Origin: Aurantiacibacter odishensis
GTDB taxonomy: Bacteria; Pseudomonadota; Alphaproteobacteria; Sphingomonadales; Sphingomonadaceae
Reading direction: 5' to 3'
NCBI RefSeq assembly: GCF_003605195.1
Contig: NZ_QYOS01000024.1
Coordinates: forward strand, 217,501-281,500
DNA: 64,000 bases
The position numbers and the translations under genes are program-made. The notes beneath the pieces were generated by a model that searched no databases, was not told the origin of the DNA, and saw nothing but the letters and a program-made list of their open reading frames with translations. Positions 52,009-61,759 of this stretch are shown piece after piece (position 1 is the stretch's first letter; the number at the start of each line of letters is the position of its first letter).

Positions 52009-52590
52009 TCACTGGACGAGGAACGTGCGGAAGTGGACTGCATCCACGCCGCCGAACCCTTCTTCCTCTTCCAGCACGCGGTTGATCGCGGCGGCGAGGC
52101 GCTTCTTCAGGTCTTCCTTGCCTTCCACGGTGAAAACGTCGTCTTCCCTCGTGTTGGCCAGTTCCACCAGGATGGCGGAGCGGATGGCCAGTTCGTGCAT
52201 CTGCAACCACTGGATCACGCGCCCGTCGTGGCGGGTGGAGGCAGCGAGGCTCAACTGCACCAGGCCGGGCGAATCCTTGAGGTTGGACGTGAACCCTTCC
52301 TCGAAGCTGTAATAGGCCGTGCGATACTCGCTGCCGCCTTCGCCGTGGACCAGGACGAGGGCGTCTTCATCGATGGGAGCGAAGGGATCTTCCGCGCCCT
52401 TGCTGACCAGTTGCGGCACGTCGGGGCCGTGTTCGCCTTCGCCCGCGGGGCCCAGCAGGCCAGCGGCAAAGGCGCCGTAGGCTCCGCCCGCACCGAGGCC
52501 CAGGAGGACCACGGCACCGACAACCATTTTCATCGCGCCCGACTTCGGCTTGCTCTCGGCCTTGTCGTCAGCGGGTTTGGACTTGCTCAT
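52009..52590 (-). CDS. fliL: Flagellar basal-body protein FliL
   Basis: The 193-residue protein has a charged Lys-rich N-terminus and one membrane segment (about residues 22-46). The periplasmic FliL domain ends in KEDLKKRLAAAINRVLEEEE and a final beta strand (VHFRTFLVQ). FliL supports stator function and torque. It lies between fliK and fliM in the usual order, with ATG at 52590. Confidence 0.88.
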   Translation of the reverse strand: MSKSKPADDKAESKPKSGAMKMVVGAVVLLGLGAGGAYGAFAAGLLGPAGEGEHGPDVPQLVSKGAEDPFAPIDEDALVLVHGEGGSEYRTAYYSFEEGFTSNLKDSPGLVQLSLAASTRHDGRVIQWLQMHELAIRSAILVELANTREDDVFTVEGKEDLKKRLAAAINRVLEEEEGFGGVDAVHFRTFLVQ

Positions 52591-52613
52591 GGATCGTGTC
52601 TCCGATGGATGGA

Positions 52614-53981
52614 TCAGGCGAACAGCGCGGCATCGCGACCGGTGGGGCGGCGTTGCGGAGCACTGCGTTCGGCGGTTTCGGCCTGCTCGCCGCGGTTGGG
52701 CTGCACACCAGGGGCGCGGGGTGTTTCGTGTTGACGGCCCTGCTGGTGTTGAGCGTTATCGCCGTGGGAATGACCCGTCGCAGACTGCGCGGAGGTGCTG
52801 GCCTGGACGCTCGTCTGCGCCTGCTGATGGTTTGCAACTTCGACCCGCGCGGCTTCCGTGGAAGCGGCCACCGGGCGCTCGGCCAGCGCCGCCTGTACGG
52901 CTGGCGCAAATCCCGCATGGGCGCTGGCGAGCGCGACTTTCAGCGCGCCGCCGGTGACGTCGAACTGCATCGAGACCGTTCCGAATTCGCGATGCGAGAC
53001 CTGCATCTCGGCCCGCGCCGGGCGAGCGAGTTCGCGGGCCTCGGCCAGTTTCTCGACGACCTGCCCGAAATCATGGCGCTGCGGGGCCGGGGCGGCATCT
53101 GGCAGCGATGCGGTAGCGATGGGGCGAGCGGTCTCGCCGGATGGCACGACGGCAGTCTGGACGAGAGGCGCGGGAACCGTCGACGACGGGGCGGCGGGCG
53201 AGACCGACTGCGACCTGTGTTCGGGCGCGGCGTCGGCAGCAGTCTCCATAACGGGAGCAGGCGAACTGGTGGCCACGGGCCGCAGCAACTGCGCAACCGG
53301 GATGAAGCGAGCGACCTTCTCGGCGGCGATCGGCTTCCGCGTCGCTTCGTCCGACACGTTCAAGGCCTCCGCAGCGGGGGGCTGCGCTCCGTCAGACCCG
53401 GACAATCCGATCTTAGCGGCAGTGCCCGTCGTTGCGGGTCGCAATGCGAGTGCCACCGTGTGGCCTGCCGCGAGGGCCAGTTCGGCAGGTGCGGGGGACC
53501 TGGCGGACGGGACATGCGCTTCAGAGCGCGACAGAGGCGACGGTTCGGCTTCATCCTTAGGAGCGACGGCGTGCAGGGCGCGTGCTTCACTCGGCTTCGC
53601 GTCTGGCAAGACGAGAAACGTTGCAGCCGGTTCATACGGGGAAGGCACACTTCGAAGGACGGGCGGCACGTTCTGTGGCGGGGGTGGGTCCTCTCCATCG
53701 GAAGGCATCGCGACCGGCTGCGCGGCCAACGGCAGAGCGGCAACGGCAAGCGGCAACTCCTTGCCGGTCTCATCCGGCAAGGCATTGCCGTCAGCGGCAT
53801 GAACCACACCTTCGCCTTTCACGGCGGGTGCGGCCTGCGGTGCGGCAAGGGTGAGGGCGAACAGGTCGGCAAAGGAGCCGAAAAGCCCGCTTTCCTCCGG
53901 ATTTTTGGCTTGGGCCCCCGGGCCGGACAGCACGGCTGCAATGCCTGCGCTGGATGAAGGAACGAGATCGAAAAGATTCAC
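52614..53981 (-). CDS. fliK: Flagellar hook-length control protein FliK
   Basis: The 455-residue protein is long, Ala/Pro-rich and low in complexity, as FliK rulers are. The C-terminal switch domain is recognisable around residues 320-400 (AEMQVSHREFGTVSMQFDV followed by GGALKVALA). The tail is Gln/Ser/His-rich. GTG at 53981 gives the expected N-terminus (NLFDLVPSSSAG). It tells FlhB when the hook is complete. Divergence in the ruler region is expected and not evidence of damage. Confidence 0.85.
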   Translation of the reverse strand: MNLFDLVPSSSAGIAAVLSGPGAQAKNPEESGLFGSFADLFALTLAAPQAAPAVKGEGVVHAADGNALPDETGKELPLAVAALPLAAQPVAMPSDGEDPPPPQNVPPVLRSVPSPYEPAATFLVLPDAKPSEARALHAVAPKDEAEPSPLSRSEAHVPSARSPAPAELALAAGHTVALALRPATTGTAAKIGLSGSDGAQPPAAEALNVSDEATRKPIAAEKVARFIPVAQLLRPVATSSPAPVMETAADAAPEHRSQSVSPAAPSSTVPAPLVQTAVVPSGETARPIATASLPDAAPAPQRHDFGQVVEKLAEARELARPARAEMQVSHREFGTVSMQFDVTGGALKVALASAHAGFAPAVQAALAERPVAASTEAARVEVANHQQAQTSVQASTSAQSATGHSHGDNAQHQQGRQHETPRAPGVQPNRGEQAETAERSAPQRRPTGRDAALFA

Positions 53982-54012
53982 CTGGATTGGCCCTGCGCCT
54001 GTTGGTTAACGG

Positions 54013-54438
54013 TCAGGAGGGGCTTTTCAATTTGCGTGCCAATTGCGTCGGTTCGCGCGACGCGCGGCGCATTTCGTCCTCGCGCTGGCGGGTGGACAGG
54101 GCATCTGCGGTGATCTCCTGCCGCCGCTCGGCCATGTGCAGGTGCGCCATCGCCGCCTGGCTGGCATCGCCCGCCTTGCGCGCTTCGCTGGCGGTATCGC
54201 CCCTGATAGCCTGCACCCCCGCGGTGAATTGCAGAGTTCGCGCAAGCTCGCCTGCCGTGCCCGCATCCCGGCGCGCGGAATAGGTGGCGGCGATTTCGGC
54301 ACTGCGGCTTTCCAGCGCCAGCAGCTTGCCGTGCATGCCCTGCGCCTCGGCAAGGCGAGCGGCGGCTCGGCGCTTTTCCACCTCGCGCAGTCGCACCACG
54401 CGTTTCAGCAGCGCGATGCGGCGATCAGCGTGCGGCAT
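54013..54438 (-). CDS. fliJ: Flagellar export protein FliJ-like
   Basis: The 141-residue protein is predicted to be a long antiparallel coiled coil rich in Arg, Glu and Ala (LKRVVRLREVEKRRAAARLA). FliJ stimulates the FliI ATPase and links it to FlhA. Sequence alone is weak, but it overlaps the fliI 3' end by 14 bases and precedes fliK, the standard order. Confidence 0.8.
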   Translation of the reverse strand: MPHADRRIALLKRVVRLREVEKRRAAARLAEAQGMHGKLLALESRSAEIAATYSARRDAGTAGELARTLQFTAGVQAIRGDTASEARKAGDASQAAMAHLHMAERRQEITADALSTRQREDEMRRASREPTQLARKLKSPS

Positions 54439-55762
54439 CGACCATCAGCGCGGCAAGAGCGGCGGTGGAGGCAGCGAGCGAGACTGGCTCGCCCGCCTCC
54501 TGTGCGAGAAAGGACCGGATCTGCTCCTGCATCGCCACGGCGCGGTCGAGCTGGGCGTCGGTGCCCTGCTGGTAGGCGCCCATCATCAGGAAATCGCGAT
54601 TGCTCTCGTGGGCCGCGATCAGGCCACGAAGGGTGCCTGCGTGGCGGCGATGATCGGGCGCGGCGACGTCGGCCATCACCCGGCTGAGCGAGGTTGGGAT
54701 GTCGATGGCGGGGTAATGCCCACGCTGCGCGATCTCCCGGCTCAGCACGATGTGTCCATCCAGAATGGCACGCGCGGTATCGACCACTGGGTCGGAGGTG
54801 TCGTCACCATCGGCTAACACCGAATAGAGCCCGGTTATCGAGCCGCCGCTGGTGGCGGAATTGCCCGCACGTTCGATCAGCTTGGTAATACAGGCCAGCG
54901 CCGAGGGCGGATAGCCGCGCGCCGCGCCTGCTTCGCCCAGCGAAAGCGCGATCTCGCGAGCCGCGTGGGCCACGCGGGTGAGGCTGTCCATCACCAGCAG
55001 CACACGCTTGCCCTGGCTGCGGAAATATTCCGCCAGCGAGGTGGCCAGTTGCGCGCCGCGCAGGCGAAGGTTGGCGGCATGGTCCGAAGGGACCGCGACG
55101 ACCACGGTGCGGCGCTTCTGTTCGCCGCGCATGTGGCGGGACACGAAATCCGATACCTCTCTCGCGCGCTCACCGATCAGGCCGACCACGGCCACATCGC
55201 AGTCTGAGCCGCGCACCATGGTATCCAGCAGCACGGATTTGCCGACGCCCGAGCCTGCGATCACACCCAGCCGCTGTCCCACGCCCATGGTCGCCAGTGC
55301 GTTGATGGCCCGGATGCCGCAGTCGAACGGCTCGATCACGCTGGAACGTTCCAGCGCGCTCTCGCGTCTGCCGCCCAGCAGCCAGTCATGCCGTGCTTTC
55401 ACCAGCGGGCCGCCATCGATGGGCAGGCCTTGCCCGTCCACCGCGCGGCCCAGGAATTCCTCGCCCACCTTGACGACGCCGGGATGCCCCTCGGCCCGAA
55501 CCAGCGCGCCGGGTTGCAGGCGCACGGTATCGCCCAGCAGCATCATCAGGCTGCGCCCGCTGCGAAAGCCGACGACTTCGGCGGCAGGCGCGGGTTCGCC
55601 GCCTTGCGTTTCGGCGCGGCAGAGTGTGCCGATGGGCGCGTCGAGGCCCGATACCTCGATCAGTCCGCCGTCACAGGCGACGATCCGGCCAAGGCGCACC
55701 GGGGTAAAGGTCGGCTGGCTCTGCACCATCCGGTCCAGCTCGCGGTTGACGATGTTCAGCAC
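54425..55762 (-). CDS. fliI: Flagellum-specific ATPase FliI
   Basis: The 445-residue ATPase shows Walker A IAGSGVGKSVLL, VVGLIGERAREVSDFV, Walker B LLVMDSLTRVAHAAREI and GGSITGLYSVLADGDD, all typical of FliI. It powers unfolding and delivery of export substrates with FliH and FliJ. GTG at 55762, overlapping the end of fliH, is chosen; an ATG at 55729 would shorten it by eleven residues. Confidence 0.92.
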   Translation of the reverse strand: MLNIVNRELDRMVQSQPTFTPVRLGRIVACDGGLIEVSGLDAPIGTLCRAETQGGEPAPAAEVVGFRSGRSLMMLLGDTVRLQPGALVRAEGHPGVVKVGEEFLGRAVDGQGLPIDGGPLVKARHDWLLGGRRESALERSSVIEPFDCGIRAINALATMGVGQRLGVIAGSGVGKSVLLDTMVRGSDCDVAVVGLIGERAREVSDFVSRHMRGEQKRRTVVVAVPSDHAANLRLRGAQLATSLAEYFRSQGKRVLLVMDSLTRVAHAAREIALSLGEAGAARGYPPSALACITKLIERAGNSATSGGSITGLYSVLADGDDTSDPVVDTARAILDGHIVLSREIAQRGHYPAIDIPTSLSRVMADVAAPDHRRHAGTLRGLIAAHESNRDFLMMGAYQQGTDAQLDRAVAMQEQIRSFLAQEAGEPVSLAASTAALAALMVDAAR

Positions 55763-56373
55763 AGGCCGAGCGTTTCCCGCAGGGCGCTGCGCCATTCGTC
55801 CGGCCCGTCGCGGACGGTGCCATCGGCTGTCTCGAACACCACGGTGCCGCGCGCCTGTTCGGGTGCGGAGACGATGGTCCAGCACTGCGCGAATTGGGGA
55901 TCGAGCAAGGCGGTGTCATCCGGGTGGAGGCGCAGGCGTGCGTCGGTGGCATCGGTGAGCAGGTCGGCGGCGTTCTTGCAGCGGCGCTGCAAGGCTTCGG
56001 AATCCAGCACCATCGGGGCCAGTGCGCTCTCGCACAGCGCGGCGACGGTTTCCGCCAGACGCTGAGCCAGTTGCTCATTCAATTGTGCATCCAGTTTCTG
56101 GAAAGACAGCTTCAAGGCCGCGCGCGCCGCGCCTTCGCTCGCCATTTCGGCCAGCGCGGCTTCGCGTCCGCGCGCTTCGGCATCGGCCAGCATGTCCGCC
56201 AGCACGGCATCGGGCCGCTCGGGTTCCGGCTCTTTGATTGGTGCGGGCGCAGCGCCGAAGCGGGCGTCCGGCTGGAAACCGCTGCCTTGCGACAGCGCGG
56301 CGAACCAGGGTGTTGGTGGCTCCGCCTCCGCGGTCCCGGCAAAGCCGGTAAGCGGCTCAAACGAATTCGCCAT
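55756..56373 (-). CDS. fliH: Flagellar assembly protein FliH
   Basis: The 205-residue protein has a Pro/Glu-rich N-terminus, a central Ala/Glu-rich helical region with heptad character (ADMLADAEARGREAALAEMA) and a C-terminal FliH/HrpE-like domain (RLRLHPDDTALL). It binds and restrains FliI. It overlaps fliG by 17 bases and fliI by seven. Confidence 0.87.
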   Translation of the reverse strand: MANSFEPLTGFAGTAEAEPPTPWFAALSQGSGFQPDARFGAAPAPIKEPEPERPDAVLADMLADAEARGREAALAEMASEGAARAALKLSFQKLDAQLNEQLAQRLAETVAALCESALAPMVLDSEALQRRCKNAADLLTDATDARLRLHPDDTALLDPQFAQCWTIVSAPEQARGTVVFETADGTVRDGPDEWRSALRETLGLC

Positions 56374-57361
56374 CGTCGCCCCCCAGGCTGATCTCGCCGT
56401 CGTCGGCCAGCTTGCGCGCGATCTTCACCACGGCGTCCTGCGCGGCGATAACCTCGCTCTTCTTCAGGCGGCCGCGTTCCTCGATCTCGTCCTTCACGCC
56501 GTCGGCGGCGCGGCTGGACATGGCGGCGAAGAACGGTTCGCGTTCGTTGTCGGGCAGCCCCTTCAGCGCATCCACCAGCACTTCGTTCTCCACCTCGCGC
56601 AGCAGCTTGCCCATCTCCATCGGCTCCAGCGTGAAGAGCATTTCGAAGGTGAACATCTCCGCCTCGATCGCGCGGGCGAGATCGGCGTCCTTCTGCGTTA
56701 TGGCAGGCATGACGACGCCGCTGACCGGGCGCGCAGCCATGTTGATGAGCTCCGCTGCCTCGCGCGCGCCGCCCATCGACAGCGCGGCCTTGCCGAACCG
56801 GTGGGCGATCCGCTGCGAGAGCACGTCCTCCAGCATGTCCATCGCATGACCCGAAACCTGCCGCATCCGCGCGATCCGTTCCACCAGATCGGGCTGAAGC
56901 GAGGGCGGCAACAGCGATAGCAGTTCGGCGGCGGGCTCTGCGTCCAGCAGCAGCAGCAGCACGGCAATGGCTTGGGGATGCTCACCCTCCACCAGGGGCA
57001 GCAGCACGCCGGGGGCCAGCCAGCGGGCCAGTTCCAGCGACGGGGCAGGCCCTTCGGGGACGATGCGCTGCATGATGGAATCGGCCTTGATCTCGCCCAG
57101 TGCCTGCGTCATGCGCTGGCGCACCTGGCGGGGCCGGTCATGCGCGGGCAGGGTGCTGTCGTCGGCCAGTTTCACGAAGCCTTCGATGGCGCCGGCAATG
57201 CGCACCGGGTCCACATCGCCCAGCGCGATCATCTGTTCGCCCACCCGCTGCAATTCGTCGGGTTCCAGACTGCCGAGGAGCTTCGCCGCCTCGGCATCGT
57301 CCATCAGCATCAGGATGACGGCGGCGCGTTCGGCATTGTCGAACGATTCCAGTGCGGTCAT
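56357..57361 (-). CDS. fliG: Flagellar motor switch protein FliG
   Basis: The 334-residue C-ring protein carries the three FliG domains. ERAAVILMLMDDAEAAKLLG is in the N-domain that grips FliF, EGEHPQAIAVLLLLLDAEPA is the conserved EHPQ patch of the middle domain, and the C-domain with its charged ridge includes FTFEMLFTLEPMEMGKLLRE. The N-terminal ATG overlaps the fliF stop. Torque-generating charged residues appear present. Confidence 0.92.
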   Translation of the reverse strand: MTALESFDNAERAAVILMLMDDAEAAKLLGSLEPDELQRVGEQMIALGDVDPVRIAGAIEGFVKLADDSTLPAHDRPRQVRQRMTQALGEIKADSIMQRIVPEGPAPSLELARWLAPGVLLPLVEGEHPQAIAVLLLLLDAEPAAELLSLLPPSLQPDLVERIARMRQVSGHAMDMLEDVLSQRIAHRFGKAALSMGGAREAAELINMAARPVSGVVMPAITQKDADLARAIEAEMFTFEMLFTLEPMEMGKLLREVENEVLVDALKGLPDNEREPFFAAMSSRAADGVKDEIEERGRLKKSEVIAAQDAVVKIARKLADDGEISLGGDDGEFV

Positions 57362-58971
57362 TGGCTGGCTCCTGCTTCGGGGGTTGCCAGCATCCGGCGC
57401 AGCGCGACAACGGCGCGCTCGGGCTGTTCATTCGCCAGGCGGCGGGCCAGCGCCACCTGTTCCTGCAGGTCGTCACGTCCGCCAGCGGCTGGCACGGGAT
57501 GCGGCGCGATGAGGATTTCCTCGCCCTCCTCGCCCGCCGGGAGTGCGGGAACATCGTCGCTCCCGGCCTCGTCCTGCTGGCCGCGCAGCGCCTTCAGGAT
57601 CGGACGTACGCCCAACAGCAGGCCCAGGATCACCGCGATCAGCGCGGTGCCGTAACGCAGTACCATGGCGAACCAGCCGGTTTCGTGGAAGGGCGTTTCC
57701 ACCGCCTCCACCGGCTCGAACGCGCCGGCGACAACCGTTACCTGATCGCCGCGCTGCGGGCTTGCGCCCACGGCGGCAGTGACAAGCTGCTGCACCTGCT
57801 GCGCGGTGGCAGGCGCGATGGCTTTCAGCGCCTCGTCACTCAGCGCCACGGCCACGGAAATGCGTTTCACCGTGCCGGGGCCGGAGGATGTGACGGATAC
57901 CTCGCGCCCCACTTCGAACACGCGGCTGGCGCTGGTCTGTCCGCTTTGCGGCGTGGTGGCGGCATTGGCCGCGCCCCCTTGCGGAGCGCCCTCTTCCAGC
58001 TGCGCGGGATCGGGCGGAGTATTGGCCGTCACGCCGGGCACGCCGCCCGCCAGCATTTCGCCGCCGCGGGTGGATGTCGTCTCGCTGACGGAGCGGACGA
58101 CGCCGTCATCGTCGTAACTTTCGCGGGCGCGGGTTTCTTCCGACAGGTCCAGTTCCACCTGCACCTGGCTGGAGAAATTGCCCTCGCCAATCATCGGCGT
58201 GAGCAGTTGCGCGACCTGCAATTGCAGCTTTTCCTCGAACTGGCGTTGCAGGTCGAGAGTGTCGGTGGGGCTGGCTCCGGTGGAAGACAGCAGGCGACCC
58301 GACTGATCGGCCACGCGCACAGCCTCCGCCGTCAGCCCCGGCACAGAGCCTGCGACGAGGTTCACGATGGCGCGCACCTGATCTTCCGAAAGACTGCGAC
58401 CACGCGCGAGGCGAAGCATTACCGATGCACTGGGTGCCACGTTGTCGCGCACGAAGACGGAGCGTTCTGGCGCGGCGAGATGGACGCGGGCGCTCTCGAC
58501 GCCGTCGATCTCCTCGATGGTGCGCACCAGCTCGCGCTCGCGCACGTTGCGCAGCCGTTCGCCTTCCAGCGTGCGGCTGGAGCCGAGCGGAATGGAATCG
58601 AGCAATTCGATGGTGTTATCGGGGCTTGCCAGCGAACCGTCGGACGCGACCAGCATCCGCGCGCGGTAGACATCGTCTTCCGCGACCGAAAGCATTCCGG
58701 TGGAATTGTCGATATCGTAGGCGATGCCAGCGCCGTCCAGCGTCTGCACCACGCTGGCGCGCTCCGCGTCGGAGAGTGTGGAATAGAGCACGCGTTGCGG
58801 TCCTTCGGCCAGCGCAAGGTAAAGCGCGCCGATGGCGGCCAGCGCAGCTACGCCGCCGATGGCGGGCAGGGCGCGGCGGACGGCAGGCTGGGCGATCAGG
58901 CCGCGTGCGCGTGTGGCAAGGTCCGTCCCGCCGGTGGCGGCGGGATCGAGGGGGAGGGCCGTTTCAGCCAT
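57358..58971 (-). CDS. fliF: Flagellar MS-ring protein FliF
   Basis: The 537-residue protein has a membrane segment near residues 38-55, the ring-building motifs (VLYSTLSDAERASVVQTLDG, ARVHLAAPERSVF and QVRAIVNLVAGSVPGL), a second membrane segment near residue 435 (YGTALIAVILGLLLGVRPIL) and a C-terminal tail that binds FliG. It founds the basal body and houses the export gate. It starts three bases after the fliE stop. Confidence 0.92.
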   Translation of the reverse strand: MAETALPLDPAATGGTDLATRARGLIAQPAVRRALPAIGGVAALAAIGALYLALAEGPQRVLYSTLSDAERASVVQTLDGAGIAYDIDNSTGMLSVAEDDVYRARMLVASDGSLASPDNTIELLDSIPLGSSRTLEGERLRNVRERELVRTIEEIDGVESARVHLAAPERSVFVRDNVAPSASVMLRLARGRSLSEDQVRAIVNLVAGSVPGLTAEAVRVADQSGRLLSSTGASPTDTLDLQRQFEEKLQLQVAQLLTPMIGEGNFSSQVQVELDLSEETRARESYDDDGVVRSVSETTSTRGGEMLAGGVPGVTANTPPDPAQLEEGAPQGGAANAATTPQSGQTSASRVFEVGREVSVTSSGPGTVKRISVAVALSDEALKAIAPATAQQVQQLVTAAVGASPQRGDQVTVVAGAFEPVEAVETPFHETGWFAMVLRYGTALIAVILGLLLGVRPILKALRGQQDEAGSDDVPALPAGEEGEEILIAPHPVPAAGGRDDLQEQVALARRLANEQPERAVVALRRMLATPEAGASQ

Positions 58972-58974
58972 CTA

Positions 58975-59361
58975 TCAAACTCCCATCCGCATGATTTCCT
59001 GGTAGGCGCTCAAAAGCTTATTGCGCACCTGCAGGGTCGCCTCGAAAGCGACCGAGCTTTCCTGCCGCGCCATCATCACCTGCGCCACGTCGGTCACTTC
59101 GCCGCGCTCGTACGCCTCGGTGATCGCGCCGGAACGGGCCTGCGCCTCGTTCACCGCGTCGAGCGTGGACTTCAGCGTGTCGGCAAAGCCGCCGCCCTGC
59201 GCCTCGCCAGTCCGGGTGGGCGCGGCGGCGGCATCGGGGCCGCCCGCCGCGCCCGCCTCGCGCAGGGTGCGCAAGGCATCGGACTGTTGCATCACCTGCT
59301 GGCGGATCTGCATCACCTGGTGCAGCGCGCCTGCGCCGCCCGCGGGACCAATGGTGCTCAT
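58975..59361 (-). CDS. fliE: Flagellar hook-basal body protein FliE
   Basis: The 128-residue protein joins the MS ring to the rod. The C-terminal half has the FliE pattern [20 protein letters not shown] and [20 protein letters not shown]. An Ala/Gly-rich N-terminal region is variable. Its ATG overlaps the stop of the sigma-54 activator gene by four bases, putting the structural operon under the same transcript. Confidence 0.9.
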   Translation of the reverse strand: MSTIGPAGGAGALHQVMQIRQQVMQQSDALRTLREAGAAGGPDAAAAPTRTGEAQGGGFADTLKSTLDAVNEAQARSGAITEAYERGEVTDVAQVMMARQESSVAFEATLQVRNKLLSAYQEIMRMGV

Positions 59362-60629
59362 CGCGCACCGACCGCGGCCAGCAGGCCGGCTTCACGCATG
59401 GAGGCGAGGCGGTAGCGCAGCGTGCGCTCCGAAATGCCCAGCGCCTTTGCCGTGGCGAGGCGATTGCCGCCGTTGTCGTCCAGCACGTCGAGGATCACCT
59501 GCGCTTCGGACTGGCGGACGACGGCGGAAAGCTTGCGCTCGCCGCCGCGCGGAGGGGACAGGTTGGCGGGGGCTACAGTCGTGCCCACCACGGGCGTCGC
59601 CGCGTTGTCGAATATGATGTGCTCGGCGGTTATCACGGGCTCATCGCCAGCCAGAAGCAGCGCGCGTCGGATGACGTTTTCCAGTTCGCGCACGTTGCCG
59701 GGCCACTTGTGCGCCTCAAGCTTCGCCAGCGCCGCGTCGTCTATCCACAGGCCGCGCGCCGGGTCGGGCGCGTGGCGCAGCAGCATGGCAACGGCGAGCG
59801 GGGCAATGTCGTCGGTGCGCTCGCGCAGCGCTGTCAGGCGCAGGGGGAACACGTTGAGACGGTAATAGAGGTCTTCGCGAAAGCGGCCCTCGGCAATCTC
59901 GCGCGGCAGGTCGCGGTTGGTGGCGGCGATCACGCGCACGTCCACCTTCACCGGCTGTGTCGCGCCCAGCGGCACGACTCCGCCTTCCTGCAGGGCGCGC
60001 AGCAGCTTTGCCTGCAGGCCCAGCGGCATCTCGCCCAGCTCGTCCAGCAGCAGGGTGCCGCCGTCGGCCGCGCGGAAGAAGCCCTCGCTCGCCTCGGTCG
60101 CGCCGGTGAAGGCGCCCTTGCGGTGGCCGAACAGCAAGGCTTCCAGCATGGCTTCGGGCATGGCGGCGCAGTTGACGGCCACGAACGGGCCATCGGCGCG
60201 GGTGCTTGCGCGGTGGATGAAGCGGGAGAGCACTTCCTTGCCGGTTCCGGTCGGCCCCTCGATCAGCACGGGGATGGTGCTGGCAGCCACACGCTCTGCC
60301 AGCATCATCAGCGCCTGCGATCCGGCATCGGCCACGATCGGCCCGTCGGTCTCGGTTGCGGCAACCATCATGGCGGCGCGGGTCATGCGCGAATGGGCAT
60401 CGGCGTAATCGAGGCGCAGCATGTTCGCACCCAACCGCGCCAGCGCCGGAGCGGCGCAGCGGCTGACGGCCAGCACGCGGTCGTCCCGGCGGCGGGCGGG
60501 AACGTCCGCCCCTGCCTCGCAAAGCTGAAGATCGGCCGCGCCCGGCACCCCGCACAGCCATGCCTCGGCTATGCCTGCCAGTTCAGGATGATTTTTTTGC
60601 AGCCCCTGCGTGCCGATTGCCCGTGCCAT
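59358..60629 (-). CDS. FlbD-like sigma-54-dependent flagellar transcription activator
   Basis: The 423-residue protein has an AAA+ domain (about residues 95-330) with Walker [12 protein letters not shown], the sigma-54 contact loop GAFTGA and [20 protein letters not shown], and a C-terminal Fis-type HTH ([20 protein letters not shown]). The first 90 residues do not show a receiver domain with a phosphoacceptor Asp, as also in FlbD/FleQ-type proteins. ATG 60629 has AGGGG upstream. As first gene of the flagellar operon it probably regulates flagellar middle and late genes, including flagellin. Confidence 0.87.
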   Translation of the reverse strand: MARAIGTQGLQKNHPELAGIAEAWLCGVPGAADLQLCEAGADVPARRRDDRVLAVSRCAAPALARLGANMLRLDYADAHSRMTRAAMMVAATETDGPIVADAGSQALMMLAERVAASTIPVLIEGPTGTGKEVLSRFIHRASTRADGPFVAVNCAAMPEAMLEALLFGHRKGAFTGATEASEGFFRAADGGTLLLDELGEMPLGLQAKLLRALQEGGVVPLGATQPVKVDVRVIAATNRDLPREIAEGRFREDLYYRLNVFPLRLTALRERTDDIAPLAVAMLLRHAPDPARGLWIDDAALAKLEAHKWPGNVRELENVIRRALLLAGDEPVITAEHIIFDNAATPVVGTTVAPANLSPPRGGERKLSAVVRQSEAQVILDVLDDNGGNRLATAKALGISERTLRYRLASMREAGLLAAVGAR

Positions 60630-60852
60630 TTCGAAACCCCTGTTAACGCTGTTTGCAAGAGGGGAAATGGCCCGCCAACGGCCAAGGAACGCTGAACTTA
60701 ATCCCTCGTGCAAACACCTATGTTTTCAGCGGTCTGAGGCAGATGGAGGCGCTTAAACATTCTCGCCGATGGCCGCTCTTGGTGCTGGCAGCCGCGCCAA
60801 TTCCAACGAATGCGGGCTGCGGCTGACGAAACGAAGACCAGGAGAATTCAAC
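60630..60852. promoter_or_regulatory. Divergent region between the sigma-54 activator and flagellin
   Basis: This 223-base gap must drive both the leftward flagellar operon and flagellin. AGGAG at 60839-60843 is the flagellin ribosome-binding site. I could not find a convincing sigma-54 or sigma-28 promoter with correct spacing. Confidence 0.5.
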
Positions 60853-61671
60853 ATGGGTGTTATCAATACGAACATCAGCGCACTGCGCGCCACCAACGCC
60901 TCCTCGCAGGCAGACCGCATGCAAGGTCAGGCAATGGAACGCCTTTCCACCGGCAAGCGCATCAACGGCGCGAAGGACGATGCCGCCGGCCTCGCCATTT
61001 CCACCACCATGACGGCCGACATCCGCGCCATGAAGCAGGGCGTGCGGAACGCCAACGACGGTATCGCTCTGGCGCAGACCGCCGAAGGCGCGCTGGACGA
61101 GGTCAGCAACATGCTGCAGCGCGTTCGTGAACTGGCCGTGCAGTCGAAGACGGATACCTATTCGGACACCGATCGCGGCTACATGGATGCAGAAGTCGAC
61201 GAACTGCAGGCGCAGATTAGCGACATCCTTGCCAACACCGAATTCAACGGCGTGTCGGTCTTCTCGACCACGTCGGGTTCGGACGTGACTTTCACCATCG
61301 CCACCGACGCTACGAACGAAGTAACGCTGACCAGCAAGGCCATCAGCGGCACCAACATCTCCGCCACCGCGCTGGACGTGACGACCTCGGCCAATGCCGA
61401 CACCACGATCGGCAACGTCGATCTCGCTCTGGCTGACATCAGCTCCACCCGGGCTTCGCTGGGTGCAGGCCAGAACCGCCTGGAATCGGCGATCAACAAC
61501 CTGAACACCAACTCCACCAACCTCTCCGATGCGCGTTCGCGGATCGTGGACACGGACTATTCGGAAGAAACGACCGCTCTCGCCAAGGCACAGATTTTGA
61601 GCCAGGCATCGACGGCGATGCTGGCCCAGGCGAACCAGAGCCAGCAGAACGTTCTCTCCCTGCTGCGTTAA
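60853..61671 (+). CDS. Flagellin
   Basis: The 272-residue protein has the conserved N-terminal D0/D1 region ([40 protein letters not shown]) and C-terminal counterpart ([20 protein letters not shown], ending [12 protein letters not shown]). The middle is short and Thr/Ser-rich (about residues 135-205), so this is a compact flagellin close to the length of alphaproteobacterial forms. FliS and FliD genes are in the neighbouring operon. Ser/Thr-rich surface loops could be glycosylated, but the sequence alone does not show it. Confidence 0.95.
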   Translation: MGVINTNISALRATNASSQADRMQGQAMERLSTGKRINGAKDDAAGLAISTTMTADIRAMKQGVRNANDGIALAQTAEGALDEVSNMLQRVRELAVQSKTDTYSDTDRGYMDAEVDELQAQISDILANTEFNGVSVFSTTSGSDVTFTIATDATNEVTLTSKAISGTNISATALDVTTSANADTTIGNVDLALADISSTRASLGAGQNRLESAINNLNTNSTNLSDARSRIVDTDYSEETTALAKAQILSQASTAMLAQANQSQQNVLSLLR

Positions 61672-61704
61672 ACCCCAGACCCGTCCCACGGGCCACAAAG
61701 GAAG

Positions 61705-61746
61705 ACGGCCCGGAGCATCCCCGCTCCGGGCCGTTTCTCTTTTCTG
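61705..61746 (+). terminator. Strong intrinsic terminator after flagellin
   Basis: A perfect 12-pair stem (ACGGCCCGGAGC with GCTCCGGGCCGT, loop ATCCCC) is followed by a T-rich run TTTCTCTTTTCT. It lies 33 bases after the flagellin stop. The other flank is only mildly purine-rich, so it may also slow transcription from the convergent gene. Confidence 0.9.
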
Positions 61747-61759
61747 AAGGTGGATGCAA

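Noticed and set aside
60630-60852. Sigma-54-like GG-N10-GC at 60669-60682 and a GCCGAT (sigma-28-like) at 60765
   Set aside because: The -12 element is CGGC rather than TTGC and lies about 170 bases from the flagellin ATG. The GCCGAT has no TAAA box at the required distance; TTAAAC is eight bases too close.
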